Shown here in pieces: positions 7,388-14,968 of a stretch of 15,296 nucleotides of DNA (position 1 is its first letter; each line of letters begins with the position of its first letter). The stretch comes from CAZIIK01 sp964539235 (lineage in GTDB: Bacteria; Pseudomonadota; Gammaproteobacteria; Francisellales; CACEW01), in NCBI GenBank assembly GCA_964539235.1, contig CAZIIK010000051.1:1-15296 (forward strand). The letters run 5' to 3'. Both the position numbers and the translations under genes were made by a program. The notes below the pieces were generated by a model, which was not told the origin of the DNA, searched no databases, and was given only the letters and a program-made list of their open reading frames with translations.

Positions 7388-8445
7388 TACAGCACCCCTT
7401 TGGTTGACGGCAAAGCATCATCAACACGCTGACACGCTTGGCGCAATGTACGCCCTAAACCTTTGAACGCGCCTTCTACCATATGATGCGTGTTATCGCC
7501 GGTCACGGTAATGTGCAAGGTGGCTTGCAGGTCATCTGCCAACGAACGGAAAAAATGCGGCACCATCTCAGTGGATAAAGCACCCACTTGTGCAGCGGGA
7601 AACGCACCTTGAAACACACAATATGCACGTCCGCTCAAATCCAACGCCACTGTTGCCAAGGCTTCATCCATTGGCAACGTAAAGCCATAACGGCCAATAC
7701 CACGCTTATCACCTAAGGCCTCACGCAAAGCTTGACCTAAAGCCAATGCTGTATCTTCAACAGTATGGTGATCATCAACCTGCAAATCACCCTGCACCGA
7801 AACCTGCAACCCAATACCGGCATGCTTAGCAATCTGCTCCAGCATATGATCAAAAAAACCAATACCGGTACTGACCTGACAGACAGTCGCATCATCCAAA
7901 TCAACTGTCACTTGAATATCCGTCTCACGTGTCTGCCGCTGCACTGTTGCGCGCCGCATCTGCTGTGAAATCTGCGCCTCCACCGGCCCCCAGCCAATCA
8001 TTGGATCAATCTGAATCCCGGCAATACCCATCGCCTCAGCCAACGCCAAATCGGTTTGCCGATCGCCAATCACATAAGAGTGCTGACGATCCCAGTCGGT
8101 TGCCTGCAAATAGGTCAACACCATACCAACCGCAGGCTTACGACACTCACAACGATCTGCCGGAACATGCGGGCAAACATGTACATCGGCAAACTCAACA
8201 CCCTGACTGTTAAAAATGTCCAACATCATCTGCTGCGGAGCAATAAACTGCGCCTCAGGAAATGATTCGGTACCCAAACCATCTTGATTAGTGACCATCA
8301 CCAAGGTGTAGCCTGCCGCCTGTAACCGCAGTAATGCTGGAATGACCTGCGGCACCAAACGTAACTTTTCCACACGGTCGACTTGCTGATCCTCAGGCTC
8401 AACAATCAGCGTGCCATCACGATCAATAAACAAATATTTCTTCAC
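7387..8445 (-). CDS. hisB: Bifunctional histidinol-phosphatase / imidazoleglycerol-phosphate dehydratase
   Basis: HisB catalyses steps 6 and 8: dehydration of imidazole glycerol phosphate and dephosphorylation of histidinol phosphate. The 352-residue protein is the fused proteobacterial type. Residues 1-165 are a HAD phosphatase with D8-R-D10-GT, VTNQDG and a zinc site (C91, H93, C99, C101). Residues 166-352 are the dehydratase, with GIGFFDHMLEQIAKH and the metal-binding DDHHTVED. The start is GTG at 8445, preceded by AGAGG and AAGG stretches, 3 bases after the hisDC stop. I found no closer ATG that keeps the phosphatase motif intact. Confidence 0.96.
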   Translation of the reverse strand: MKKYLFIDRDGTLIVEPEDQQVDRVEKLRLVPQVIPALLRLQAAGYTLVMVTNQDGLGTESFPEAQFIAPQQMMLDIFNSQGVEFADVHVCPHVPADRCECRKPAVGMVLTYLQATDWDRQHSYVIGDRQTDLALAEAMGIAGIQIDPMIGWGPVEAQISQQMRRATVQRQTRETDIQVTVDLDDATVCQVSTGIGFFDHMLEQIAKHAGIGLQVSVQGDLQVDDHHTVEDTALALGQALREALGDKRGIGRYGFTLPMDEALATVALDLSGRAYCVFQGAFPAAQVGALSTEMVPHFFRSLADDLQATLHITVTGDNTHHMVEGAFKGLGRTLRQACQRVDDALPSTKGVL

Positions 8446-8448
8446 ACC

Positions 8449-10839
8449 TTATACCTCTTCATACTCAGCCATCACGGCCAATAAGCGGTCATTTTCTGAC
8501 ACTGAACCGACTGAAATACGCACACAATTGCCCAAACCTGGCATCTGACTGCGATCACGAATAACAACGCCATGGCGCGCACAATGCGTCATCAATGCAG
8601 TGGCATCCGTGACCTTCACCAAAAGAAAATTAGCCTCACTGGGCCAAACACGCACCACACTGGCCATGTCGTCAAGCGCAGCCGCCAAACGATCGCGCTC
8701 AGCAACAAGCACAGCAACCGCAGCCTGCTCACGCGCCTGCTGCCCGTGCGATAAAGCATTCGTCAATGTATCAACAACAGGCTGTGGCAATGGATATGGC
8801 GCCAACACCTTACGCAACACTGCAATCACACTCGGATGTGCCAATACACAGCCACAACGCAAACCGGCCAAGCCCCAGGCTTTAGACACCGTGCGTAAAA
8901 TCACTAAATTTGGCGTGTCCGCCAAATACTGCGCCAAACTGCCCTGCCGCGAGAATTCTACGTAGGCTTCATCCAGCACGACCAACGCACGCCCACGCAA
9001 CGCATGACATAAAGTTAATACCGCCTCTACCGAGATCACATTGCCCACTGGATTATTCGGTGAACAGATAAAAACCAATTTGACCGACGGACGATAAGCC
9101 GCCAAGAAATCAGCTGCCTTTAAAGCAAAATCGGGAGCAGACAACGCCACTGTCTGCATATCAACACCTTGAATCTGCGCACTGACTTCATACATGCCAT
9201 AACTGGGCGCTGCCACCAAAATCGCATCCCGACCCGCTTGGCAATAGGCTCGTAGCAACACATCAATACCTTCATCACTGCCTCGACCCAACAACACCTG
9301 CGTGGGCGTCACCCCATATAATTCCGCAAACTGCCGCAGCAACGCAGCTGGTTGTGGCGCTGGATAACGATTAGAACCCATACCCAATACAACATCTGTC
9401 GGGTTTTCATTGGCATTCAAATAACAGCGCTGATCCGGTTCAGTCGCTTGCACGGCATCGTTTAACTCTAATGGCGCACTGCTATAGCCTTGCATGCGCG
9501 CAATATCGGCACGTGGCGCGGGTAATGCATAATCATCTGGCACACCATCGGTTTGATCCGGCAGCGCCTGACGCCGCAACGCCACCGCTTGGCGATGAGC
9601 TTCTAAACCCTCTGTGGCCGCTAAACATTCAACCGTATCAGCCAACGCGTGCAATCCCCAAGGCTCAATACGCTGCACACTTAAAGTCAACATAAAGTCC
9701 AACAGACCCAAACCACTGACACTGCGTGCATAACCATCGGTGGGTAAAACATGGTTGGTGCCACTGGCATAATCACCGACCGACTCAGGTGACCAACGCC
9801 CGACAAACACCGACCCAGCACATTGCACACGGGCAACCCACTGCTCAGCTGCTGCCATATTCAAAATCAAATGTTCTGGCGCATAGCGATTGGCAATATC
9901 AATGGCAACGGCTAAATCATCAACCACAATCATTCGGCTGGCTTGCAAGGCTTGGCGCGCAATATCAGCACGCGGCAAAGTCTGTAAAAAATCCTCAACG
10001 GCGGCTTCAACCTGCTGGGCAAATTCCATCGACAAGCAACTCAAAATCACCTGAGAATCGGGTCCATGTTCAGCCTGTGACAATAAATCCATAGCCACCC
10101 ACTGAGGGTTGGCGGCGTCATCAGCAATGACCATCACTTCCGATGGGCCAGCAGGCAAATCATACATCGCACCTCGCGCATCCTGCGCCACCTGCAATTT
10201 TGCCTGCTTAACCCAACGATTACCCGGCCCAAAAATCTTATCTACTGACGGCACAGTTTCCGTGCCATACGCCATTGCGGCAATCGCTTGCGCACCGCCG
10301 GACAGATAAATCTGCGTAATACCACATTTCTTGGCAATGTATTCAATCGCTGGATGTACACCACCAGCAGCATTAGGCGGCGTCATCAGGACAATTTCAG
10401 GGCAACCCACTAATTGCGCTGGAATCGCCAGCATCAAAGCCGTTGACAGCAAAGGCGCTGAGCCACCAGGCACATATAAACCGACTGATTGCAGCGGTCG
10501 ATACTGTTTTTCACAATACACACCCGGCTGTGTCATCACCGCCAAAGGCTGTGGGAGCTGCGCCGCATGAAAAGCCTGAATATTGTCATAGGCCTGATCA
10601 ATCGCATGACGCAAATCATCAGGCAAAACGGGCTCACCAGCCGTAACCACCAACTCAGACAATACCACCTGATCAAATTGCTCGGCATATTGGATTAAGG
10701 CCGCATCGCCGCCGGTTTTAACCGCAGCAATCATGTCATTAACCTGCGCCGCAAACGTCGCGTCAGCCATTGCACGCGGCCGCGATAATACGTCACTCTG
10801 CTGTTTTGCGCTTAACTGCGCCCAATTCACACACTGCAT
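8449..10839 (-). CDS. hisDC: HisD-HisC fusion: histidinol dehydrogenase joined to histidinol-phosphate aminotransferase
   Basis: This is one uninterrupted 796-residue frame covering two enzymes that are separate in E. coli. Residues 1 to about 425 are histidinol dehydrogenase (histidinol to histidine, NAD+, Zn2+). Its zinc ligands are Q255 and H258 (SQAEHG), D356 (GDYASG) and H415 (LEAHRQAV), and the catalytic pair is E322-H323 (YAPEHL). Residues about 445-796 are the PLP-dependent aminotransferase, with YLNANENPT, RGSDEGID, APSYGMY, ICSPNNPVGN, VLDEAYVEF and the PLP lysine K653 in RTVSKAWGLAGLRCG. The linker, about residues 426-444 (near 9507-9561), is Pro/Asp-rich, and both domains keep full length. 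All key residues are present, so both activities are expected. Internal initiation of a separate HisC, at the GTG near 9540 or the ATG near 9495, cannot be excluded. Confidence 0.95.
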   Translation of the reverse strand: MQCVNWAQLSAKQQSDVLSRPRAMADATFAAQVNDMIAAVKTGGDAALIQYAEQFDQVVLSELVVTAGEPVLPDDLRHAIDQAYDNIQAFHAAQLPQPLAVMTQPGVYCEKQYRPLQSVGLYVPGGSAPLLSTALMLAIPAQLVGCPEIVLMTPPNAAGGVHPAIEYIAKKCGITQIYLSGGAQAIAAMAYGTETVPSVDKIFGPGNRWVKQAKLQVAQDARGAMYDLPAGPSEVMVIADDAANPQWVAMDLLSQAEHGPDSQVILSCLSMEFAQQVEAAVEDFLQTLPRADIARQALQASRMIVVDDLAVAIDIANRYAPEHLILNMAAAEQWVARVQCAGSVFVGRWSPESVGDYASGTNHVLPTDGYARSVSGLGLLDFMLTLSVQRIEPWGLHALADTVECLAATEGLEAHRQAVALRRQALPDQTDGVPDDYALPAPRADIARMQGYSSAPLELNDAVQATEPDQRCYLNANENPTDVVLGMGSNRYPAPQPAALLRQFAELYGVTPTQVLLGRGSDEGIDVLLRAYCQAGRDAILVAAPSYGMYEVSAQIQGVDMQTVALSAPDFALKAADFLAAYRPSVKLVFICSPNNPVGNVISVEAVLTLCHALRGRALVVLDEAYVEFSRQGSLAQYLADTPNLVILRTVSKAWGLAGLRCGCVLAHPSVIAVLRKVLAPYPLPQPVVDTLTNALSHGQQAREQAAVAVLVAERDRLAAALDDMASVVRVWPSEANFLLVKVTDATALMTHCARHGVVIRDRSQMPGLGNCVRISVGSVSENDRLLAVMAEYEEV

Positions 10840-10845
10840 CTCGCA

Positions 10846-11733
10846 CTACACCATCATTTTTTCAATCGGCAATACCAAAATGGCACTGGCACCTGCCGCT
10901 TTCAGTTGTTCCATGGTTTCCCAAAACACACTCTCATAACACACGGCATGTACTGCAACATGCGTTGCATCATCCTGCAAAGGCATCACAGTCGGATGCT
11001 CAGCGCCTGGCAATAACGCGACAATGTCCGCCAAACAATCCCGTGGTGCGTGCAACATAACGTATTTACTTTCTTGCGCCTGCAAAACACCTTGCAAGCT
11101 TGATAATAATGATGTCAGTACGTCACAAGAAGCAGCGGTCAAACCCGTACGCGCAATCAAACGCGCATCGCTATTGAAAATGGTTTCGACTGCTTTGAGC
11201 CCATTCGCTTCCAAGGTAGCGCCGGTTGAAACCAAATCACAGATCGCATCCGCCAAACCCAAGCGTGGGGCAATTTCAACCGAACCACTCAAAGGAATCA
11301 CCTGGGCATCAACGCCTTGGGCTTGGCAATACTGTTGCAATAATCGCGGATATGACGTCGCAATGCGCAGCCCAGCCAGATCGGCACTAGACTGATACTC
11401 ACACGCCTCTGGCAATGCAATTTTTAATGTACAACCACCAAACGGCAACACACGCAGCAGCTCATAATTTTCTGCACTACGCGCCAAATGTGCTTCTTGC
11501 AAGACATTATCACCCACAATACCTAAGTCACAGACACCCTCCATGACCAAGGCTGGAATATCATCATCAAGCACCAGCAGTAAATCCAATGGAAAATTTT
11601 CACAATGGCACAGCAACTTACCACCCGATACCCGAAATCGAATACCGCACTTGCGCAATAACGCAAAACTGTAGTCACTCAAACGACCCGATTTCTGCAC
11701 GGCTAAACGCAACCGTTTTTCTGCTACTTTCAT
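10846..11733 (-). CDS. hisG: ATP phosphoribosyltransferase, long form
   Basis: HisG joins ATP and PRPP in the first, feedback-inhibited step of histidine synthesis. At 295 residues it is the long, homohexameric form with a C-terminal regulatory ACT-like domain (about 220-295), so it needs no HisZ. Conserved segments are LRLAVQKSGRLSD, DDDIPALVMEGVCDLGIVGDNV, LRIATSYPRLL, the PRPP loop LSGSVEIAPRLGLADAICDLVSTGATL (149 on) and the C-terminal ASAILVLPIEKMMV. Within the window these match my recollection of the E. coli sequence closely. The ATG at 11733 follows GGGAGT. The gene lies directly downstream of the attenuator, and the hisDC start is 6 bases after its stop. Confidence 0.98.
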   Translation of the reverse strand: MKVAEKRLRLAVQKSGRLSDYSFALLRKCGIRFRVSGGKLLCHCENFPLDLLLVLDDDIPALVMEGVCDLGIVGDNVLQEAHLARSAENYELLRVLPFGGCTLKIALPEACEYQSSADLAGLRIATSYPRLLQQYCQAQGVDAQVIPLSGSVEIAPRLGLADAICDLVSTGATLEANGLKAVETIFNSDARLIARTGLTAASCDVLTSLLSSLQGVLQAQESKYVMLHAPRDCLADIVALLPGAEHPTVMPLQDDATHVAVHAVCYESVFWETMEQLKAAGASAILVLPIEKMMV

Positions 11734-11746
11734 GTTGTACTCCCAT

Positions 11747-11784
11747 AAAAAAACCCGGAAAATTCCTCGAACCTTCCGGGTTTT
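11747..11784 (-). terminator. his operon attenuator (Rho-independent terminator)
   Basis: On the minus strand a 10-bp perfect stem (11774-11783 with 11751-11760, core AACCCGGAA) encloses a 13-base loop and is followed by a run of seven U. It lies between the leader-peptide stop and hisG and can stop transcription before the operon. Confidence 0.85.
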
Positions 11785-11810
11785 CTATTGACTTAAGACA
11801 CCGGAAGGTT
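11770..11810 (-). promoter_or_regulatory. his attenuator antiterminator hairpin
   Basis: Segment 11801-11810 (AACCTTCCGG on the minus strand) is perfectly complementary over 10 bp to 11770-11779 (CCGGAAGGTT). The latter overlaps the upstream arm of the terminator stem, so the two hairpins cannot form together. This is the switch expected of ribosome-controlled attenuation. Farther upstream, 11869-11876 inside the His codons can pair with 11826-11833, and 11816-11824 can pair with the first antiterminator arm with one G-U pair. How these upstream pairings set the polarity of the switch is not resolved. Confidence 0.75.
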
Positions 11811-11839
11811 TGGGCAACCCTCCGATCATCATCCAAGCG

Positions 11840-11902
11840 TCACCCTACTTCAATATGCGCATAATGGTGATGATGAAATGCATAAAATTGCGTTGAAGCC
11901 AT
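11840..11902 (-). CDS. hisL: his operon leader peptide
   Basis: This is a 20-residue ORF, MASTQFYAFHHHHYAHIEVG, with four consecutive His codons and a fifth three codons later. It lies just upstream of a terminator/antiterminator pair and of hisG. As in the enterobacterial his leader, stalling of the ribosome at these codons when charged tRNA-His is scarce should control folding of the downstream RNA. No strong Shine-Dalgarno is visible before the ATG. The peptide itself is not expected to have another function. Confidence 0.85.
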   Translation of the reverse strand: MASTQFYAFHHHHYAHIEVG

Positions 11903-11936
11903 GTTAAAAATAGATGTGACTGAATAAGTGGCAGTC

Positions 11937-11965
11937 AGGATACTGGATGGCTCTTGGGATGGCAA
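11937..11965 (-). promoter_or_regulatory. Putative sigma-70 promoter of the his operon
   Basis: On the minus strand TTGCCA (11960-11965, 5/6 match to the -35 consensus) and TATCCT (11937-11942, 4/6 match to the -10) are separated by 17 bases. Transcription would start near 11930, about 28 bases before the hisL ATG. Position and spacing are right, but it is found by eye only. Confidence 0.5.
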
Positions 11966-12046
11966 GGCTAGACGCTACCACCTTCGGCACAACACACCTA
12001 ACCCCTATATTCAACGCATGACTAGAATATTTTTGAGCGGGCTCGA

Positions 12047-12094
12047 CTTCGACAAGCTCAGTCATCGAGACCTGGGTCCCTGAGCCTGTCGAAG
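12047..12094. repeat. Palindromic repeat, possible bidirectional terminator
   Basis: CTTCGACAAGCTCAG at 12047-12061 is inverted as CTGAGCCTGTCGAAG at 12080-12094, with 15-bp arms, one mismatch (G-U compatible in RNA) and an 18-base loop. This motif type is one I recall as dispersed in many bacterial genomes between genes. It lies 14 bases beyond the LysR-type gene stop and upstream of the his promoter, so it may end the regulator transcript. There is no U-tract. Confidence 0.65.
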
Positions 12095-12107
12095 GGCGGA
12101 TTGGCAA

Positions 12108-12989
12108 TCACCCTATTACCGCCATCTGCAACAACCAATCGCGGAATAAACGCACATTATCACGCGCTAGATGCGCCTCTGGATACACCAAGTAATAAGC
12201 ATTGGGATCCTGCACTTTAATATCAACTGGCACCACCATTTGGCCGGTACGCATTTCCTGTGCCACAAAAGGTGAATGCGCCATGGCAACACCCAAGCCA
12301 TTTTCAGCCGCTTGCAGAGCTTGTATGGTGTGAGAAAAATATAATTTGGCACTGTCTTTCGGCTCTGGCAGACCCGCAGCTTTCAGCCAAAGCGGCCAAT
12401 CGTCAGCTCGCTCAGCAGCGGTCACGTAAATAAATTTCACTTCGGACAGATCACTTTTACCCACCAGTAATTTAGGACTACACACTGGAAATAGCTCATT
12501 ATGAAACAGCAAATCCGCCTGAAACCCCGGCCATTTGCCTGCACCATAATAAACCGCCAAATCGACCTGATCCTGAGAAAACAAAATTTCTCGACGAATG
12601 CCTGAGAGGCGCACATCAATATTGGGATGACGCTCCTGAAAATCCGGCAGACGCGGAATCAACCAACTCATGCTTAAAGACGTCAGCATATTAATGTTAA
12701 CCGTATCAGTTTCTTGATCACCCATGATTTCACGCGCCGTCGCCTCACGCACAATATTCAACGAAGCGTTTATCTCAACAATATAACGCTGCCCGGCTTC
12801 CGTTAACGTCACCTGACCACTCTCACGCTCGAATAAACGCTGCCCCAAAAAACGTTCTAAATTTTTGATGCTTTGGCTGACCGCAGAATGTGAAACACAT
12901 AACGCCTCAGCGGCTTTAGAAAAACTTAAATGCTTCGCAACCGCTGAAAAAACCGGCAATGTTTTCAAAGGAGGCAACTGACTTGGCAT
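12108..12989 (-). CDS. LysR-type transcriptional regulator (GcvA-like)
   Basis: This is a 293-residue LysR-family DNA-binding regulator. The N-terminal winged helix-turn-helix (about residues 5-65) reads LKTLPVFSAVAKHLSFSKAAEAL, then VSHSAVSQSIKNLERFLGQRLFER and VTLTEAGQRY, which is typical of the GcvA/AmpR branch. The C-terminal PBP2-like co-inducer domain (about 92-293) includes VNINMLTSLSMSWLIPRLPDFQERHPNIDVRLS and LAVYYGAGKWPG. The ligand is unknown. It is divergent from the small secreted-protein gene at 13165, with 175 bp between the start codons, and LysR regulators often control such a neighbour. It reads towards the his operon but is separated from it by the his promoter, so I see no reason to link it to histidine. 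Confidence 0.93.
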   Translation of the reverse strand: MPSQLPPLKTLPVFSAVAKHLSFSKAAEALCVSHSAVSQSIKNLERFLGQRLFERESGQVTLTEAGQRYIVEINASLNIVREATAREIMGDQETDTVNINMLTSLSMSWLIPRLPDFQERHPNIDVRLSGIRREILFSQDQVDLAVYYGAGKWPGFQADLLFHNELFPVCSPKLLVGKSDLSEVKFIYVTAAERADDWPLWLKAAGLPEPKDSAKLYFSHTIQALQAAENGLGVAMAHSPFVAQEMRTGQMVVPVDIKVQDPNAYYLVYPEAHLARDNVRLFRDWLLQMAVIG

Positions 12990-13164
12990 GACGCTTATCT
13001 TTAAAATTTTTTTAACACTGAGCCCATTATATCAGGTTTTCCGTGTATTTCAGGTCAGTTATTCTAACCCAAACATCCTGTTAGATAAATTAACACACAG
13101 CAAAACCTGCTATCGAAACAAACTCAACTATACTGAGAAATGTTGTAACTCAGGTGCCATAAAT

Positions 13165-13605
13165 ATGAACCGAAAAACTTTGATGACACTGATTATCGCT
13201 AGCAGCCTAAGCGCCCTCTATATAACGCCTAGCTACGCAAATTTTGACAGCGTCACACAAACACCACTCAGCGTGCAACTCAATAACATGCCTTGTAACT
13301 CAGAATTCTCTTTAATCTTTGAATGCGCTAAAGATTCGCAATTTAACGCCCTCTCCTTCAATGGCTATAAAGATCAAAATCCACAAGGCACATCAGAAAT
13401 TAATCACATCGCCTCATCCGGCACACATTTTGTATTAGAACTTGGCGACAATGAGAATGGAAATTGCCAGGCAAATTTAGATATTGATTTAACAGCGATC
13501 CATCAAGGAAACGATAATCCATTACGCTTCAATGCCATGATGCCTGAAGGTGCTTATTCGCGAATTTCGACTGGCGGTCAATCAGTTGAACTGATGAATG
13601 GCTAA
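13165..13605 (+). CDS. Small secreted protein of unknown family
   Basis: I do not recognise this 146-residue protein. It has a clear Sec signal peptide: MNRKT, a hydrophobic core MTLIIASSLSALYI, then TPSYA with probable cleavage after residue 25. The mature part (about 121 residues, 13 kDa) is polar and Asn/Asp/Ser-rich, with cysteines at 44, 54 and 101; the first two could form a disulphide. It has no lipobox and no internal membrane segment. The frame is open upstream to 12988, but the ATG at 13165 gives the signal peptide. A TATACT sequence at 13129-13134 could be a -10 box, but I see no good -35. It is divergent from a LysR regulator and ends 6 bases from the convergent sugar transferase. 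Confidence 0.75.
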   Translation: MNRKTLMTLIIASSLSALYITPSYANFDSVTQTPLSVQLNNMPCNSEFSLIFECAKDSQFNALSFNGYKDQNPQGTSEINHIASSGTHFVLELGDNENGNCQANLDIDLTAIHQGNDNPLRFNAMMPEGAYSRISTGGQSVELMNG

Positions 13606-13611
13606 ACCGTC

Positions 13612-14421
13612 TTAATCAACCCGCAGTGACAACTGCTGCACCTGAGCTTCGCTGCCACCAAACTCGCAGAACAACGCTTTTAATGTGGCTACCAAAATAA
13701 AACCATCCATCCGCCAACCTTGACGGCGGATATATAACAAATCATACAAAACCTTTTGTCGATTCTCTGACACATTAATCACATGCCCCAAACGCACTTG
13801 CGACAACCCAGTCATACCGGGAATCACAGCATAACGCTGCGCATAATCTGTAATGACACCCTCATAATGCCGCGCTTTTTCGACCATTTCTGGACGTGGG
13901 CCAATCAACGTCATATCGCCTTTTAAAATATTCCACACTTGCGGCAACTCATCTAAATGCCATTTGCGTAACTGACGCCCCAGCCAATTAACACTTAAAT
14001 GCCCATTTGCATGACGCTGCATGGTGGTTAATTTATAAATGGTAAAGATACGCCCCTGATAACCCACACGCGGCTGCACCAAAAAAATGCGCTCAGCAAT
14101 CAAACAACGCACCAACAACATCGCCGGCAATAACAGCAACATAATAAAAGGCACACACACTAAAACCACACCAATATCAAACCAAAGCTTCAACAGACGA
14201 TAGACCAAAACGCGATTCAGGCGACTCAACCACCAAACACCCGACACTTGACGACCCACACCCCACAAACCAAGACAGCCAAACAGAAAATACAAGCAGG
14301 CATAAACAAACCGCCAACTGAATGCTCGGGCACCCTGCAACATCACTTGCATCGGAAAAAACCAGTGAAAAAAGCTGAGAAAACTAACAAAACCACAATC
14401 TTTTAGATAAAAAGTGCTCAA
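13612..14421 (-). CDS. Polyprenyl-phosphate sugar (phosphoglycosyl) transferase
   Basis: This is a monotopic bacterial sugar transferase (WcaJ/PglC type) that moves a phosphosugar from a nucleotide sugar to undecaprenyl phosphate, the first step of an exopolysaccharide or O-antigen unit. A hydrophobic membrane segment follows LLKLWFDIGVVLVCVPF (about 76-107). Next come RVGYQGRIFTIYKLTTM (118-134), LRKWHLDELPQVWNILKGDMTLIGPRPE (151-178) with the catalytic D157-E158 pair, and PGMTGLSQVR (201-210). The usual KFRTM is YKLTTM here. The longest frame starts at a TTG (14421); the ATG at 14352 (residue 24) is an equally plausible start, and neither has a clear ribosome binding site. The gene stands alone, without glycosyltransferase neighbours, so the product is unknown. 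Confidence 0.88.
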   Translation of the reverse strand: MSTFYLKDCGFVSFLSFFHWFFPMQVMLQGARAFSWRFVYACLYFLFGCLGLWGVGRQVSGVWWLSRLNRVLVYRLLKLWFDIGVVLVCVPFIMLLLLPAMLLVRCLIAERIFLVQPRVGYQGRIFTIYKLTTMQRHANGHLSVNWLGRQLRKWHLDELPQVWNILKGDMTLIGPRPEMVEKARHYEGVITDYAQRYAVIPGMTGLSQVRLGHVINVSENRQKVLYDLLYIRRQGWRMDGFILVATLKALFCEFGGSEAQVQQLSLRVD

Positions 14422-14707
14422 AAATATAACAAAATGACTGCTTTACAACAAATAAAACAGACATAAAAATCAAAAAAGTATTCAATAAAATCATCCATTA
14501 TCACTTAATACTATGACTGATCAGATTCATTCCCGCACATTTTATTGATAACATATTAACAACTGAGGCATGAAAAATATTTCATATAGAAATCTTTATA
14601 CGAAAAAATATCTTTATATTTATTTTTCACACGATAGGGCTATATAAATATATTTTTTTAGCAACTCATCTGGCATACTCATTTTCAAGCGAATATAATC
14701 CTTGTCT
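14422..14707. other. AT-rich spacer without recognisable genes
   Basis: This 286-bp stretch upstream of the sugar transferase is very AT-rich, with many stops in all frames. It must hold the promoter for that gene, but many sequences look like -10 boxes and I cannot single one out. I see no RNA gene or repeat in it. Confidence 0.5.
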
Positions 14708-14872
14708 AGAGCCTGTCGTCAAATTGCTTACCTGTAGCGAAAAAGGCGGAAATTTAGCATAAATGAATTCAAATTTGAGTCGAATAGCAAGGACTATTGG
14801 GCGATAATTTAAATTCATTTGGGCAAATTCAACGTCTTTTGCAGCCAGGAGAGTCATTTGACGACAGACTCT
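14708..14872. mobile_element. MITE-like element with terminal inverted repeats
   Basis: The segment is 165 bp long. AGAGCCTGTCGTCAAATTGC at 14708-14727 is inverted as GTCATTTGACGACAGACTCT at 14853-14872, matching at 16 of 20 positions with the outer 16 nearly perfect. If the repeat proper starts at GAG, it is flanked by TA on both sides, as for elements that duplicate TA (IS630/Tc1 or some IS5 groups). The interior is AT-rich with a smaller inverted repeat around AATTCATTT. It is too short to encode a transposase, so it would be moved in trans. An open frame on the minus strand (14666-14857) is likely incidental. Confidence 0.65.
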
Positions 14873-14968
14873 AACAAAATGGCTGGAACCACATGCACAG
14901 ACAATATCAGAATGGCATGCTGCTGCATGTTGCTATGTTGCTGTGCGCCAATAGAAGGAATAACAAGC

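Noticed and set aside
11904..12107. 67-codon ORF (minus) between the LysR gene and hisL
   Set aside because: It runs through the palindromic repeat and the his promoter. Its translation is the typical product of that repeat, and it has no family likeness.
12988..13164. N-terminal extension of the secreted protein to 12988
   Set aside because: The extension would bury the signal peptide and overlap the LysR start. The ATG at 13165 gives a normal signal sequence.
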